From Sagittula sp048553715 (lineage in GTDB: Bacteria > Pseudomonadota > Alphaproteobacteria > Rhodobacterales > Rhodobacteraceae): 64,000 nt of DNA. The stretch is from the NCBI RefSeq assembly GCF_048553715.1, contig NZ_JBLZNC010000009.1, positions 1 through 64,000 on the forward strand, given 5' to 3'. Position 1 is the first letter of the stretch. Every line of letters starts with the position of its first letter. A model generated the notes under the pieces. The model saw only the letters and a program-made list of their open reading frames with translations. It had not been told where the DNA came from and did not search any database. Below are positions 1 to 7,855 of this stretch, piece by piece. Position numbers and translations under genes: made by a program.

Positions 1-111
1 CCGGTCCCCGGCGGCGTCGGCCCTATGACCATCGCCTGTCTGCTGGCCAACACCGTCACCGCCTGCTGCCGCGCCAACGGGTTGACCGAACCGGACGGGC
101 TGACGGCGTAA
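1..111 (+). CDS. folD: FolD, 3' end only (methylene-THF dehydrogenase/cyclohydrolase)
   Basis: The frame is open from the first base and ends at TAA 109-111, giving the last 36 residues of a protein whose start lies outside the window. It opens with the FolD signature PVPGGVGPMT, which lines the NADP/folate site, followed by the usual C-terminal helix. FolD oxidises methylene-tetrahydrofolate to methenyl-THF and hydrolyses it to 10-formyl-THF in the cytoplasm. It lies 67 nt before purU on the same strand, so formyl-THF made here could be hydrolysed by the next product. The context suggests C1 oxidation linked to methylated amines. The family call is firm; only the tail is visible. Confidence 0.9.
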   Translation, partial: PVPGGVGPMTIACLLANTVTACCRANGLTEPDGLTA

Positions 112-178
112 GCCCCAAAACATCAGAAAAACAATAAACGGCCGGACACAGGGACGGCCGCCACATGGAGTATATGCA

Positions 179-1063
179 ATGAAGAAATTCTGCCTGACCG
201 TTACCTGCAGCACTGCGCGCGGCATCGTTGCCGCGATTTCCGGCTTTCTCGCCGAACATGGCTGCAACATCACCGACAGCTCGCAATTCGACGACGTGGG
301 CACGGGCAATTTCTTTATGCGGATCAGTTTTGAATCCCAGGACGGGGCCGATCTGGCGAAGCTCAGGGCCGATTTCGCACCGATCGCCAAGAGCTTTGAC
401 ATGACCAGCGCCTTTCATGACGAGGCCGAAAAGATGAAGGTGGTCATCATGGTGTCGCGCTTCGGGCATTGCCTGAACGATCTGCTGTACCGTGTAAAGA
501 TCGGGGCGCTGCCGGTGGAAATCGTGGCGGTGATCTCTAACCACATGGATTACCAGAAGGTTGTGGTAAACAACGACATTCCGTTCCACTGCATTCGCGT
601 GACGCCGGAAAACAAACCCGAGGCCGAGGCGGCCATTATGAAAGTGGTCGAGGATGCCGGGGCGGAGCTGATCGTGCTGGCCCGTTACATGCAGATCCTG
701 TCGGATGAGATGTGTCGCAAGATGTCGGGCCGCATCATCAATATCCACCATTCGTTTTTGCCGTCGTTCAAGGGCGCGAACCCGTATAAACAGGCCTTTG
801 CCCGTGGCGTGAAGCTGATCGGGGCGACCTCGCATTACGTGACCAGCGATCTGGATGAGGGGCCGATCATCGAACAGGACGTTGTGCGCATCACCCATGC
901 GCAAAGCCCTGATGATTTTGTCTCTCTCGGGCGTGATGTGGAAAGTCAGGTTTTGGCCCGCGCCATACATGCGCACGCAAATCATCGGGTTTTCCTGAAT
1001 GGGAACAAGACGGTGGTGGTGCAGGCCTCTCCCGGCTCCTACAGCTCTGAACGCATGGGATAA
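179..1063 (+). CDS. purU: PurU, formyltetrahydrofolate deformylase
   Basis: A 294-residue protein of normal PurU length. Residues 1 to about 80 form an ACT-like regulatory domain and about 85-285 a formyltransferase-fold hydrolase domain. The catalytic segments are visible: IINIHHSFLPSFKGANPY (Asn and His) and SDLDEGPIIEQ (Asp). The enzyme hydrolyses 10-formyl-THF to formate and THF in the cytoplasm. ATG 179 has a GGAG about ten bases upstream, and a small CGGCCG hairpin (139-160) lies between folD and purU. Beside folD and the dmm genes it most likely releases formate from methyl-group oxidation and recycles THF, not purine balance alone (inference). Confidence 0.93.
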   Translation: MKKFCLTVTCSTARGIVAAISGFLAEHGCNITDSSQFDDVGTGNFFMRISFESQDGADLAKLRADFAPIAKSFDMTSAFHDEAEKMKVVIMVSRFGHCLNDLLYRVKIGALPVEIVAVISNHMDYQKVVVNNDIPFHCIRVTPENKPEAEAAIMKVVEDAGAELIVLARYMQILSDEMCRKMSGRIINIHHSFLPSFKGANPYKQAFARGVKLIGATSHYVTSDLDEGPIIEQDVVRITHAQSPDDFVSLGRDVESQVLARAIHAHANHRVFLNGNKTVVVQASPGSYSSERMG

Positions 1064-1130
1064 CCCGCGCGAGACTGAGTTCGCACAAAAATGCGGCATA
1101 GGTACTGGACGGGGCAAGGCGGATTGGTCT

Positions 1131-1146
1131 AATTGGTCCAAACCAG
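1131..1146. promoter_or_regulatory. Predicted GntR operator 1 (TGGT-N4-ACCA)
   Basis: AATTGGTCCAAACCAG contains the inverted half-sites TGGT and ACCA with a four-base spacer, the usual layout for FadR-type GntR operators. Thirteen of its 16 bases match a second site before amt at 2167-2182. It lies just before the proposed start of the regulator gene, which fits autoregulation. Binding by this regulator is an inference. Confidence 0.6.
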
Positions 1147-1159
1147 TCAGGACAGTGCC

Positions 1160-1873
1160 TTGCCCAGTCGCCCCACGCCACAGTCCGGCGCAAATTTGCC
1201 CGGATCTACAATCCGTTACGTGTTCGACACCCTGTCTACGCGGATTGTTACACAGGAATATGCCAGCGAAGAGCGGCTTCCGTCCGAGCGGCAGCTGGCG
1301 CAGGATCTTGGCGTGGCGCGCAACACGGTGCGCGAGGCGCTCGACCAGCTGGAGGCGCGCGGCATGATCCGGCGCCGCGCGGGGTCGGGGTCGTTCGTGA
1401 CCTATGATCCAGAAGGCGCGACGGGGTCCACCTCTCCGGTGGCTGCCGATGTCGGCCCCCTGCAACTGCAAAGTGTGCGCGGCATTCTGGAACCCGAGAT
1501 GATCCGCATCGCCATCGTCAACATGTCACCGCGCCAGATCGAAGCGCTGTCGGTCGTGCTGTCCAAGATGGAAGGCGTGCAGGGGGATGTGACCGGCTTT
1601 ATGCGGCTGGAGGAAGAATTCCATCGTCTGATTGCCGAAGGCACGGGCAATCCGCTGCTGGTCGCCTGCTACAATCTGGTCCTTGACGCGCGGCGACAGG
1701 AATTCCGGTCTGCCATGTACCGGCGGCACCTGACACCCGCCCGCATGGCCGCCTATCAACGCGGCTACAACGGCCTGTTCAACGCCATCGCCGCCCGCGA
1801 CATTGAAGAAGCCAGTGAGTTCATGAAGCTGGCCCTGATCGAAGATCAACGGATTTTGCTGCAAGAGGATTGA
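1160..1873 (+). CDS. GntR-family (FadR subfamily) transcriptional regulator
   Basis: An N-terminal winged helix-turn-helix carries LPSERQLAQDLGVARNTVREALDQ, here named only by its ends LPSERQLA and NTVREALDQ. It is followed by an alpha-helical FCD-type effector domain with an Asp/His-rich metal or ligand pocket (EEEFHRLIAEGTGNP). The start is uncertain. TTG 1160 has AGGA seven bases upstream and leaves operator 1 outside the gene (237 aa). An upstream in-frame TTG at 1133 would put the operator inside the coding region. Placed between purU and amt-dmm, it probably controls methylated-amine genes. The effector is unknown. Confidence 0.85.
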   Translation: MPSRPTPQSGANLPGSTIRYVFDTLSTRIVTQEYASEERLPSERQLAQDLGVARNTVREALDQLEARGMIRRRAGSGSFVTYDPEGATGSTSPVAADVGPLQLQSVRGILEPEMIRIAIVNMSPRQIEALSVVLSKMEGVQGDVTGFMRLEEEFHRLIAEGTGNPLLVACYNLVLDARRQEFRSAMYRRHLTPARMAAYQRGYNGLFNAIAARDIEEASEFMKLALIEDQRILLQED

Positions 1874-2239
1874 TTGGATCAATCCGGTTTGCACCACCTT
1901 TGCGCCAGATCTCTTTCGCAGACCACCAACCCCGGAGCGCTTGTTGGCCAGCGAATCTGCTCATGCGAGGTCGGTCTGAAGGCCGCGCGTTTAGCGCCTT
2001 GCGCGCTTCATTCAACGCCCGCAGCGATTAATTTATGAACAAGCGCCACGTCACTGGGCCGCAATTTCCTTAAATCGACGTAAAAATATATTCCTCACAA
2101 GAAAAAAGTTTGACCGAAGATCGACCTGTCGGCTGAGGTTTGGCCATCAAGTGATCCAGTTGCCAAAATTGGTATGAACCAGAACAACAACGGCAACGGC
2201 GCGCTTGGGTGAAGTCATGCTCAGAACAGGGAGAACGAC
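1874..2239 (+). other. Intergenic region before amt; promoter region
   Basis: These 366 bases hold no convincing gene. The middle (about 2040-2110) is AT-rich. A predicted GntR site lies at 2167-2182. A Shine-Dalgarno-like AGGGAG sits at about 2228-2233, seven bases before the TTG start of amt. I take this as the promoter and operator region of the amt-dmm genes. No terminator hairpin was evident after the regulator. Confidence 0.5.
2167..2182. promoter_or_regulatory. Predicted GntR operator 2 before amt
   Basis: AATTGGTATGAACCAG has the same TGGT-N4-ACCA arrangement as operator 1 and differs from it at only three of 16 bases, all in the spacer region. It lies 58-73 bases before the amt start. 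Two copies, one before the regulator and one before the operon, are the classic pattern of a local autoregulated regulator. Confidence 0.6.
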
Positions 2240-3619
2240 TTGGAACAGGATCTAACGTCCCTAGCCACCGCCGTTGCGGAGCTACAGGCGAGCGTCTCGG
2301 CCACGAACGGGACATTCGCTGAAACCTTTTACTACCTCACCATCCCGCTGATGGTGCTTATCCACGTCGGCTTTCTGGCCTACGAGATGGGTGCCTCGCG
2401 ATCAAAGAACGCCTTGGCGTCGGGGATCAAGAACATCCTCGCCTTTGCGATGATCGTGCCATTTTTCTACTGCATCGGCTGGTGGATCTATTGGGCCTTC
2501 CCCACGGGTCTGACCCTGTCCGAAGGCGCCATGGGCATTTCCGGTCTGGCTTATGCCAACTCCATCGCCCTGCCATGGAGCGAATACATGGGACCGAACC
2601 TCGACGACCGCGCATCGGGCGTGTTCTGGGGGGCCTTTGTGCTGTTTGCCGCGACCACAGCGTCGATCATGTCCGGCGGCGTCATCGAACGCATCAAGCT
2701 GACAGGCTTTGTCGTTCTGGCAATCGTTCTGGGCGCCTTTGTCTGGATTTTGGCCGGGGCCTGGGGCTGGCATTCTGACGGCTGGCTGGTGACGAAATTC
2801 GGCTACCACGACTTCGGGGCGGCAGGGGTCGTTCATATGATCGCGGGCTTCTTCACCCTTGGCGTGTTGATCAACCTCGGGCCGCGTATCGGCAAGTTCA
2901 ATGCCGATGGCAGCGCGAACCACATCGCGGGGCATTCCATGCCAATGACGCTGATCGGCCTGATGCTGATTATCGCAGGGTTCTGGGGCTTCTTGATGGG
3001 CTGCGTCATCGTTCCCGGCGAGGCCTGGTCCTGGAGCGCCACCATCGAAGGCACCATCTACGGCACGCCGATGACGATTTCGGGCATGACGTTCAATACG
3101 CTTATGGGCTTTGCCGGTGGCATCATCGGCGCGTGGATGGTCACACGTGATCCGTTCTGGATGATGTCCGGCGCGCTTGGCGGCATCATCTCCTGCGCGG
3201 CGGGTCTGGACCTGTGGTACCCGCCCATGGCCTTTGTGATCGGCTTTATCGGGGCCTCGGCCATGCCGTTTGTCGCAAGCTTTGTGGAAAAGCGCGGTGT
3301 TGACGACGCAGTAGGCGCGTTTGCCGTGCACGGTTTCCTGGGCATGTGGGGCGTTCTGGTCGTGGGCATTGCCGCTCAGGGCTATCCGGCGATGTTCGGC
3401 GAGGACGTGATCACCACTTCCTTCACCGGACAGCTTGTCGGCGCCATCGTGATGGGCCTGCTGGGCTTTGTCCCCGGCTATGCGGTCTCTTTCTTGCTGA
3501 AGGTGACAGGCCAGCTGCGGGTGCCGGAAGAGGCAGAGATCCTCGGTCTCGACGCGGTCAAGGTGCCGGCCAGCGCCTATCCCGAAGGGATGCGCGCCTC
3601 TGTCAGCCCTGCTGAATAA
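2240..3619 (+). CDS. amt: Ammonium transporter, Amt family
   Basis: A 459-residue polytopic inner-membrane protein with about eleven hydrophobic helices. It carries the Amt pore twin histidines in VVHMIAGFF and AVHGFLGMWG. The first 40 residues are a longer, periplasm-facing or amphipathic leader. The start is TTG 2240, chosen for the AGGGAG seven bases upstream. Amt proteins pass ammonium or ammonia, and some members respond to methylammonium. Its position ahead of dmmDABC suggests recapture of ammonium, or movement of methylamine, during methylated-amine breakdown (inference). No glnK gene is adjacent, which is unusual for an amt gene. Confidence 0.92.
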   Translation: MEQDLTSLATAVAELQASVSATNGTFAETFYYLTIPLMVLIHVGFLAYEMGASRSKNALASGIKNILAFAMIVPFFYCIGWWIYWAFPTGLTLSEGAMGISGLAYANSIALPWSEYMGPNLDDRASGVFWGAFVLFAATTASIMSGGVIERIKLTGFVVLAIVLGAFVWILAGAWGWHSDGWLVTKFGYHDFGAAGVVHMIAGFFTLGVLINLGPRIGKFNADGSANHIAGHSMPMTLIGLMLIIAGFWGFLMGCVIVPGEAWSWSATIEGTIYGTPMTISGMTFNTLMGFAGGIIGAWMVTRDPFWMMSGALGGIISCAAGLDLWYPPMAFVIGFIGASAMPFVASFVEKRGVDDAVGAFAVHGFLGMWGVLVVGIAAQGYPAMFGEDVITTSFTGQLVGAIVMGLLGFVPGYAVSFLLKVTGQLRVPEEAEILGLDAVKVPASAYPEGMRASVSPAE

Positions 3620-3643
3620 CCCTCGGATACGAAAGGAAACATC

Positions 3644-3817
3644 ATGGAAGCACCATTTGACGTAACCACTTGGGACGGCATCACCGGCGCCTTTTACACG
3701 GGCTACGGGTCGATCGAAGGGTTCTGGCTGATCGTATGTCTGGGATTGGTGGCTGCGGCTGTCACCTTTGGCTGGCGGCACGAGGAACACGCCTACAAGG
3801 CGACCAAGGGCAAATAA
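3644..3817 (+). CDS. 57-residue single-pass membrane protein between amt and dmmD
   Basis: ATG 3644 has a strong AAAGGA eight bases upstream and the frame runs 57 codons to TAA 3815-3817. The layout is a short acidic and aromatic N-terminus (MEAPFDVTTWDGITGAF), one hydrophobic helix at about residues 26-43 (GFWLIVCLGLVAAAVTF), and a charged tail with RHEEHAYKATKGK. It starts 25 bases after the amt stop and lies before dmmD on the same strand, so co-transcription is likely. No known family was recognised. A single-helix partner of Amt or a membrane anchor for the Dmm enzyme is possible. The good RBS and coding-like composition argue that it is real. Confidence 0.75.
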   Translation: MEAPFDVTTWDGITGAFYTGYGSIEGFWLIVCLGLVAAAVTFGWRHEEHAYKATKGK

Positions 3818-3930
3818 GCACCAAAGCTCCGGCGCCGCCAAGACGCGGCCCGGAGCACGCGGCCCCCGCATATCACAAACCAACCACGGGACAGGCCGCA
3901 TACAATTGCGCACGACAGGAAGGATAAGAC

Positions 3931-5064
3931 ATGGTCACATCGTGGAGGTTCTCCGCCCTCGCAGACCGACACCGCGCCTTGGGCTCCGAGCTTGAGGACT
4001 GGAGCGGCATGGGCACGGCCTGGAGCTACGACAAGGATCAGAAAACAGAATATGAGGCCATCCGCACCAAGGCAGGTGTCATGGATGTCTCGGGCCTGAA
4101 GAAGGTCCATGTCGTCGGGCCGCATGCGCAATATGTGATCGACAAGGCCACAACCCGCAGCATCGAAAAGCTCAAACCCGGTCGGTCCACCTATGCCACC
4201 ATGCTCAACGATCAGGGCAAGTTCGTGGACGATTGCGTGATCTACCGGATGGGGCCGCACAGCTTTATGGTGGTGCATGGCTCTGGCGCGGGACACGAGC
4301 AGCTGACCATGTATGCGGCGGGGCGCAATGTGGCGCTGCTGTTCGACGACGACCTGCACGACATTTCCTTTCAGGGCCCGCTGGCGGTGGATTATCTGGA
4401 AAAGCACGTCCCCGGCATTCGGGATGTGGTCTATTTCAGCCACATCCAGACGGTTCTGTTTGGCAAGCCTGTCATGATCTCGCGCACAGGCTACACCGGC
4501 GAACGCGGCTACGAGATCTTCTGCCGCCGTCAGGATGCGGGCGAGATCTGGGACACCATCGTGGCCGAAGGGGCGGACATGGGGATCGTGCCGACACGGT
4601 TTACCACGCTCGATTGGCTGCGCGCCGAAAGCTATCTGCTGTTCTTCCCATACGACAACTCAGAGATGTATCCCTTTGACAACGAAGGTCCGGGCGACAC
4701 GCTTTGGGAGCTTGGTCTGGATTTCACCGTCTCACCCGGGAAAACCGGCTTTCGCGGGGCCGAAGAGCACTATCGCCTGCAAGGCAAGGAACGGTTCAAG
4801 ATCTACGGCGTCAAGCTGGAGGGCACCTCGCCCGCGCCCGAAGGCGCCCCATTGTTCAAGGACGGGACGCAGGTCGGGATCGTCACGGTCGGGGTCTATT
4901 CCGAACTGAACGGCCACAACGTCGGGATTGCCCGCATGCCGGTCGAATGCGCGGTCGAAGGCACCGCCCTGAGTGTGGACATCGACGGCACACAGGTCCC
5001 CGCCATTGCCCATTCGATGCCGTTCTACGACGTCGACAAAAAGCGCCGTACCGCAAAAGGCTGA
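3931..5064 (+). CDS. dmmD: DmmD, GcvT-like THF-binding protein of dimethylamine metabolism
   Basis: A 377-residue member of the aminomethyltransferase (GcvT/YgfZ) fold. It shows the N-terminal folate-binding region (GVMDVSGLKKVHVVGP), the mid-domain motif ISRTGYTGERGYEI typical of GcvT, and a C-terminal beta-barrel. ATG 3931 has GGAAGGA six bases upstream. In Roseobacters, dmmD is the first gene of dmmDABC and, as I recall, is needed for growth on methylated amines although DmmABC suffices for activity in a foreign host. A role in transferring released formaldehyde to tetrahydrofolate, like the C-terminal domain of TMAO demethylase, fits the fold and the folD-purU context. That role is inference. 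Confidence 0.85.
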   Translation: MVTSWRFSALADRHRALGSELEDWSGMGTAWSYDKDQKTEYEAIRTKAGVMDVSGLKKVHVVGPHAQYVIDKATTRSIEKLKPGRSTYATMLNDQGKFVDDCVIYRMGPHSFMVVHGSGAGHEQLTMYAAGRNVALLFDDDLHDISFQGPLAVDYLEKHVPGIRDVVYFSHIQTVLFGKPVMISRTGYTGERGYEIFCRRQDAGEIWDTIVAEGADMGIVPTRFTTLDWLRAESYLLFFPYDNSEMYPFDNEGPGDTLWELGLDFTVSPGKTGFRGAEEHYRLQGKERFKIYGVKLEGTSPAPEGAPLFKDGTQVGIVTVGVYSELNGHNVGIARMPVECAVEGTALSVDIDGTQVPAIAHSMPFYDVDKKRRTAKG

Positions 5065-5084
5065 TACCGCTTTAGGCGAAGATC

Positions 5085-5112
5085 GTTCCGGCAGGGCGTG
5101 TCTTGCCGGAAC
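5085..5112 (+). promoter_or_regulatory. Stable hairpin between dmmD and dmmA
   Basis: A perfect nine-base-pair stem, GTTCCGGCA against TGCCGGAAC, encloses a ten-base loop. There is no T-tract, so it is more likely an mRNA processing, stability or partial attenuation element than a full terminator. It could set a different level for DmmD than for the DmmABC subunits. Confidence 0.55.
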
Positions 5113-5136
5113 CCAAGGAAGACCACGGGAAACGCT

Positions 5137-5739
5137 ATGTCCAACACCAAATTCTCCCCTTCGATAGACTCGCGACCCATCTATGCGGGGCTGACCCCCG
5201 GCGGCAGCGGCCCGGCCATCATGGTCGCGGATGAGGCGGGGGCTGCGGCCCTGACGGACCTGTTCGCCGCTGACCGGAGCATGCCCGCGCGCGCGCAGGT
5301 CATTCTGGTGGGGGCAGGGGACACCAGCCAATCCGCCTTGCGCAAACACGCCCCGGCCGGGCTGGCCTTGGCCGCTGATCTGGACACTGCCATCCCCGTT
5401 ATGACACAGCTTTTGGCCACGGCGCATATGGGCACACGGATGTATCTGGCGGGCAGTGAGGGGCTGTTGGGCCGCGCCTCTGCCACAGCTCTGTCCGCTG
5501 GTCTGCCGCTTGATGCGATCGAGATGGAACATCGCGGCCCCATCGCGCGGCGTATGCAATGTGTACACTGCAAAGGCTTCACCGATGACGTGATCACGGA
5601 CCCGTTTCGCTGTTCGCACTGCGGGCTGACCCTGTTTGTGCGTGACCATTTCTCGCGGCGTCTGGGCGCGTTTCAGGCGGTTTGCGTCGACGCCGAGACC
5701 CCCGGCATCGTCCCTGCCCCGCAGGAGATCCAGCCATGA
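5137..5739 (+). CDS. dmmA: DmmA, dimethylamine monooxygenase subunit
   Basis: A 200-residue protein from ATG 5137 (RBS-like GGGA six bases upstream). The first 135 residues form an alpha/beta region with no obvious catalytic motif, of the kind in the DmmA family. The C-terminus has two CxxC pairs, Cys142/Cys145 and Cys159/Cys162, in a zinc-ribbon or rubredoxin-like knuckle, which may bind metal for subunit assembly or electron transfer. Its stop overlaps the dmmB start (ATGA), so translation is coupled. Assignment rests mainly on operon order D-A-B-C and the Cys knuckle. The biochemical role of this subunit is poorly defined. Confidence 0.8.
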   Translation: MSNTKFSPSIDSRPIYAGLTPGGSGPAIMVADEAGAAALTDLFAADRSMPARAQVILVGAGDTSQSALRKHAPAGLALAADLDTAIPVMTQLLATAHMGTRMYLAGSEGLLGRASATALSAGLPLDAIEMEHRGPIARRMQCVHCKGFTDDVITDPFRCSHCGLTLFVRDHFSRRLGAFQAVCVDAETPGIVPAPQEIQP

Positions 5740-6683
5740 CCCATTTGAACCTGACCGTGACAGAGATCGAAACCCTGTCCCCCCTCGTCAAACGGTTCCG
5801 TTTTGAAGACCCGGACGGCGCGCCATTGCCCGCGTTCTCCGGCGGTGCCCATATCACGGTTGAAATGCCGATGGACGGGATCATCCGGCGCAACAGCTAT
5901 TCGCTGATCTCGGACCCCAACGACGTCTCCGGGTATGAGATTGCCGTGCGCCGCGAGGATACCGGTCGGGGCGGGTCGCGCCACATGCACAGCGCTGTGA
6001 CCGAAGGCAGCGCGGTCAAGGTCTCTGCCCCCGCCAATCTGTTCTCGCTCGATCTGCGGGCGCGCAAACATGTGCTGATCGCCGGGGGCATCGGCATCAC
6101 CCCGTTCGTGTCGCAGCTTCGGCAGCTTGACGCTGTGCAACAGCCCTTCGAACTACACTACGCCGCGCGCAGCCGTGCAGAGGCCGCAGGCCTGAAACTG
6201 TTGCCGGAGACATCACAGATCCATATTCACATCTCCGAGGAAGGCTCACGGATGGATCTGGGCGCGATCCTGTCCAACCAGCCCCTTGGCACCCATGTCT
6301 ACACCTGCGGCCCTGAAGGGTTGATTGCGGCTGTGGCCGATCAGACCGCACGGCTGGGCTGGCCCGCCACTGCAATCCACTCCGAAGCCTTTGCCGCGCC
6401 CCCGCCCGGCGCGCCCTTTGACGTGACCCTGCGCAGCAGCGGGAAAGCGGTGCATGTGAAGGCCGATCAAAGCCTGCTCGAAGCCTTGGAAGAGGCCCAT
6501 GTGCCCATAGACTATTCGTGTCGAGGGGGCGCTTGCGGGCGCTGCGAGACTCGCGTGACCGCCTGTGACGGGCGCATCCAGCACAATGACCACTGGCTGT
6601 CCGAGACCGAACGCGCCGAGCAGAAAACCATCATGCCCTGCATGTCGCGTTTCAATGGCGCGCGGCTGGAACTGGATCTCTGA
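5736..6683 (+). CDS. dmmB: DmmB, ferredoxin-reductase-type subunit (FMN/FAD, NAD(P)H, 2Fe-2S)
   Basis: A 315-residue oxygenase reductase of the phthalate-dioxygenase-reductase/VanB type. The N-terminal flavin domain has RNSYS (residues 52-56). The nucleotide domain has GGIGITP (117-123) and a CGPEG motif near 191. The C-terminal plant-type ferredoxin has Cys262, Cys267, Cys270 and Cys302. It passes electrons from NAD(P)H to the DmmC component in the cytoplasm. The ATG at 5736 overlaps the dmmA stop by four bases. The downstream gene begins 13 bases after its stop. Confidence 0.9.
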   Translation: MTHLNLTVTEIETLSPLVKRFRFEDPDGAPLPAFSGGAHITVEMPMDGIIRRNSYSLISDPNDVSGYEIAVRREDTGRGGSRHMHSAVTEGSAVKVSAPANLFSLDLRARKHVLIAGGIGITPFVSQLRQLDAVQQPFELHYAARSRAEAAGLKLLPETSQIHIHISEEGSRMDLGAILSNQPLGTHVYTCGPEGLIAAVADQTARLGWPATAIHSEAFAAPPPGAPFDVTLRSSGKAVHVKADQSLLEALEEAHVPIDYSCRGGACGRCETRVTACDGRIQHNDHWLSETERAEQKTIMPCMSRFNGARLELDL

Positions 6684-6695
6684 AGGAGACATCAG

Positions 6696-7736
6696 ATGAC
6701 CAAGCATTTTAACGACGAAACATTTCGCGGCGATTACACCTATCACAATTCGCCGGAGGCGATCCGCCGTTTTCCCTTTCCGTTTGACCAAGACAGCTAC
6801 ATGTATTCGGTCAATATCGAGCCGCACCCCGGTGGCCCGAAGGGCAGCCCGTTCGAGCACGCGTTTGACGTAGACGAACATTATGTCGCCGAGATGCAGG
6901 ACCGCGCGATCACGCTTGCCGATGATCCGATGCGCTGCCAGTCGCTGCCGCACATGGAATTGGCCGGGTGGGATCTGCTGGAGCTGATCATGGTGTCCAA
7001 GGCGCGTGATTACCCGCAGTGGTTCAGCCTGACGCGCGATGGCGACCAGTGGCATTGGATCAACAAGCCGCTCGGCATCGAACAAAGGTTCACGTTCCTT
7101 GACAGCAGCACGCTGCCTTGCGGCCCGTTGGAGTACATCACCCGACAGGCGCAGGGGGATTTTGCACTTCTGCACGAACGGGAGGGCAACCTGTGGCTTG
7201 ATGCCGGAATGATCACCTCGCAGGCGGATTGGTCGCTGGATTTTAATGTCGGCATGAACTTCTTTGAATGGCACGCGCCGGTGCCAAAGGCGCGATCCAT
7301 GGGTGTTTTCGATAAAGCGCTGAAGTTTCTTCTGTCCGTCACGCAGGCGCAGGCCTACCGACGGCTGAACTGGACAATGACGGTCAACCCGCGCTTGGAC
7401 ACCTCGCCCGAGAACTATCACAAATGGGGGCCGGAAAAGCGGACCATCACGCCGGAGAACGTTGGCGAAAAGCAGTTTCTGCGCGTCGAGCTGCAGAATT
7501 TCTATCGGCTGCCTCGCTCTAACGCGATTGCCTTTCCGATCCGGTGCTATCTGTGCAACCTGAGGGATCTGGCGAGCCAGCCGAAATGGGGGCGGCGTCT
7601 GCATCGCGTGTTGCGCGACATCGACCCCGATCTGGCGGACTACAAAGGCTTTGCCGTGAACCAGCAGATGATCCTGTCCTATCTCGAACAATTCGATGAT
7701 GGTGCGCCGACGTCGGCGGGGATTTTCCCCGATTGA
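6696..7736 (+). CDS. dmmC: DmmC, heme-dependent oxidative N-demethylase (DUF3445)
   Basis: A 346-residue protein of the DUF3445/heme-dependent oxidative N-demethylase family. Recognisable segments include the N-terminal PFPFDQDSYMYSVNIEP, the central Arg/Trp-rich INKPLGIEQRFTF, and a late RVELQNFYRLPRSNAIAFPI stretch typical of the family. With DmmA and DmmB it would convert dimethylamine, NAD(P)H and oxygen to methylamine and formaldehyde. GAAGGAG lies seven bases before ATG 6696. It is the last gene of dmmDABC. The family call is firm, and the substrate call comes from the complete operon order. Confidence 0.87.
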   Translation: MTKHFNDETFRGDYTYHNSPEAIRRFPFPFDQDSYMYSVNIEPHPGGPKGSPFEHAFDVDEHYVAEMQDRAITLADDPMRCQSLPHMELAGWDLLELIMVSKARDYPQWFSLTRDGDQWHWINKPLGIEQRFTFLDSSTLPCGPLEYITRQAQGDFALLHEREGNLWLDAGMITSQADWSLDFNVGMNFFEWHAPVPKARSMGVFDKALKFLLSVTQAQAYRRLNWTMTVNPRLDTSPENYHKWGPEKRTITPENVGEKQFLRVELQNFYRLPRSNAIAFPIRCYLCNLRDLASQPKWGRRLHRVLRDIDPDLADYKGFAVNQQMILSYLEQFDDGAPTSAGIFPD

Positions 7737-7782
7737 TACAGGCGGTGCGATGCGTGCCAATCCGTCGCAATCGACCCTTGAT

Positions 7783-7814
7783 GCGGCGGTGCAGCATGCG
7801 CCGCGCACTGCCGC
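7783..7814 (+). terminator. GC-rich hairpin after dmmC, possible terminator
   Basis: GCGGCGGTGC pairs with GCACTGCCGC (ten positions, one G-U) across a 12-base loop in the 119-base gap after dmmC. No T-tract follows, so efficiency is doubtful. It may separate the dmm operon from the MFS gene. Confidence 0.35.
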
Positions 7815-7855
7815 TGCGTGTAGCCTGACCCCGGGCGACATCCGGTGAGGGGCAG

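Noticed and set aside
1133..1159. Earlier TTG start for the first GntR regulator
   Set aside because: It would place the predicted operator inside the coding region. TTG 1160 has a better-spaced AGGA.
56..1471. Long open frame on the minus strand opposite purU and the GntR gene
   Set aside because: It is rich in Arg, His and Gly, has no family pattern and crosses two well-supported genes. Such frames are common opposite high-GC coding DNA.
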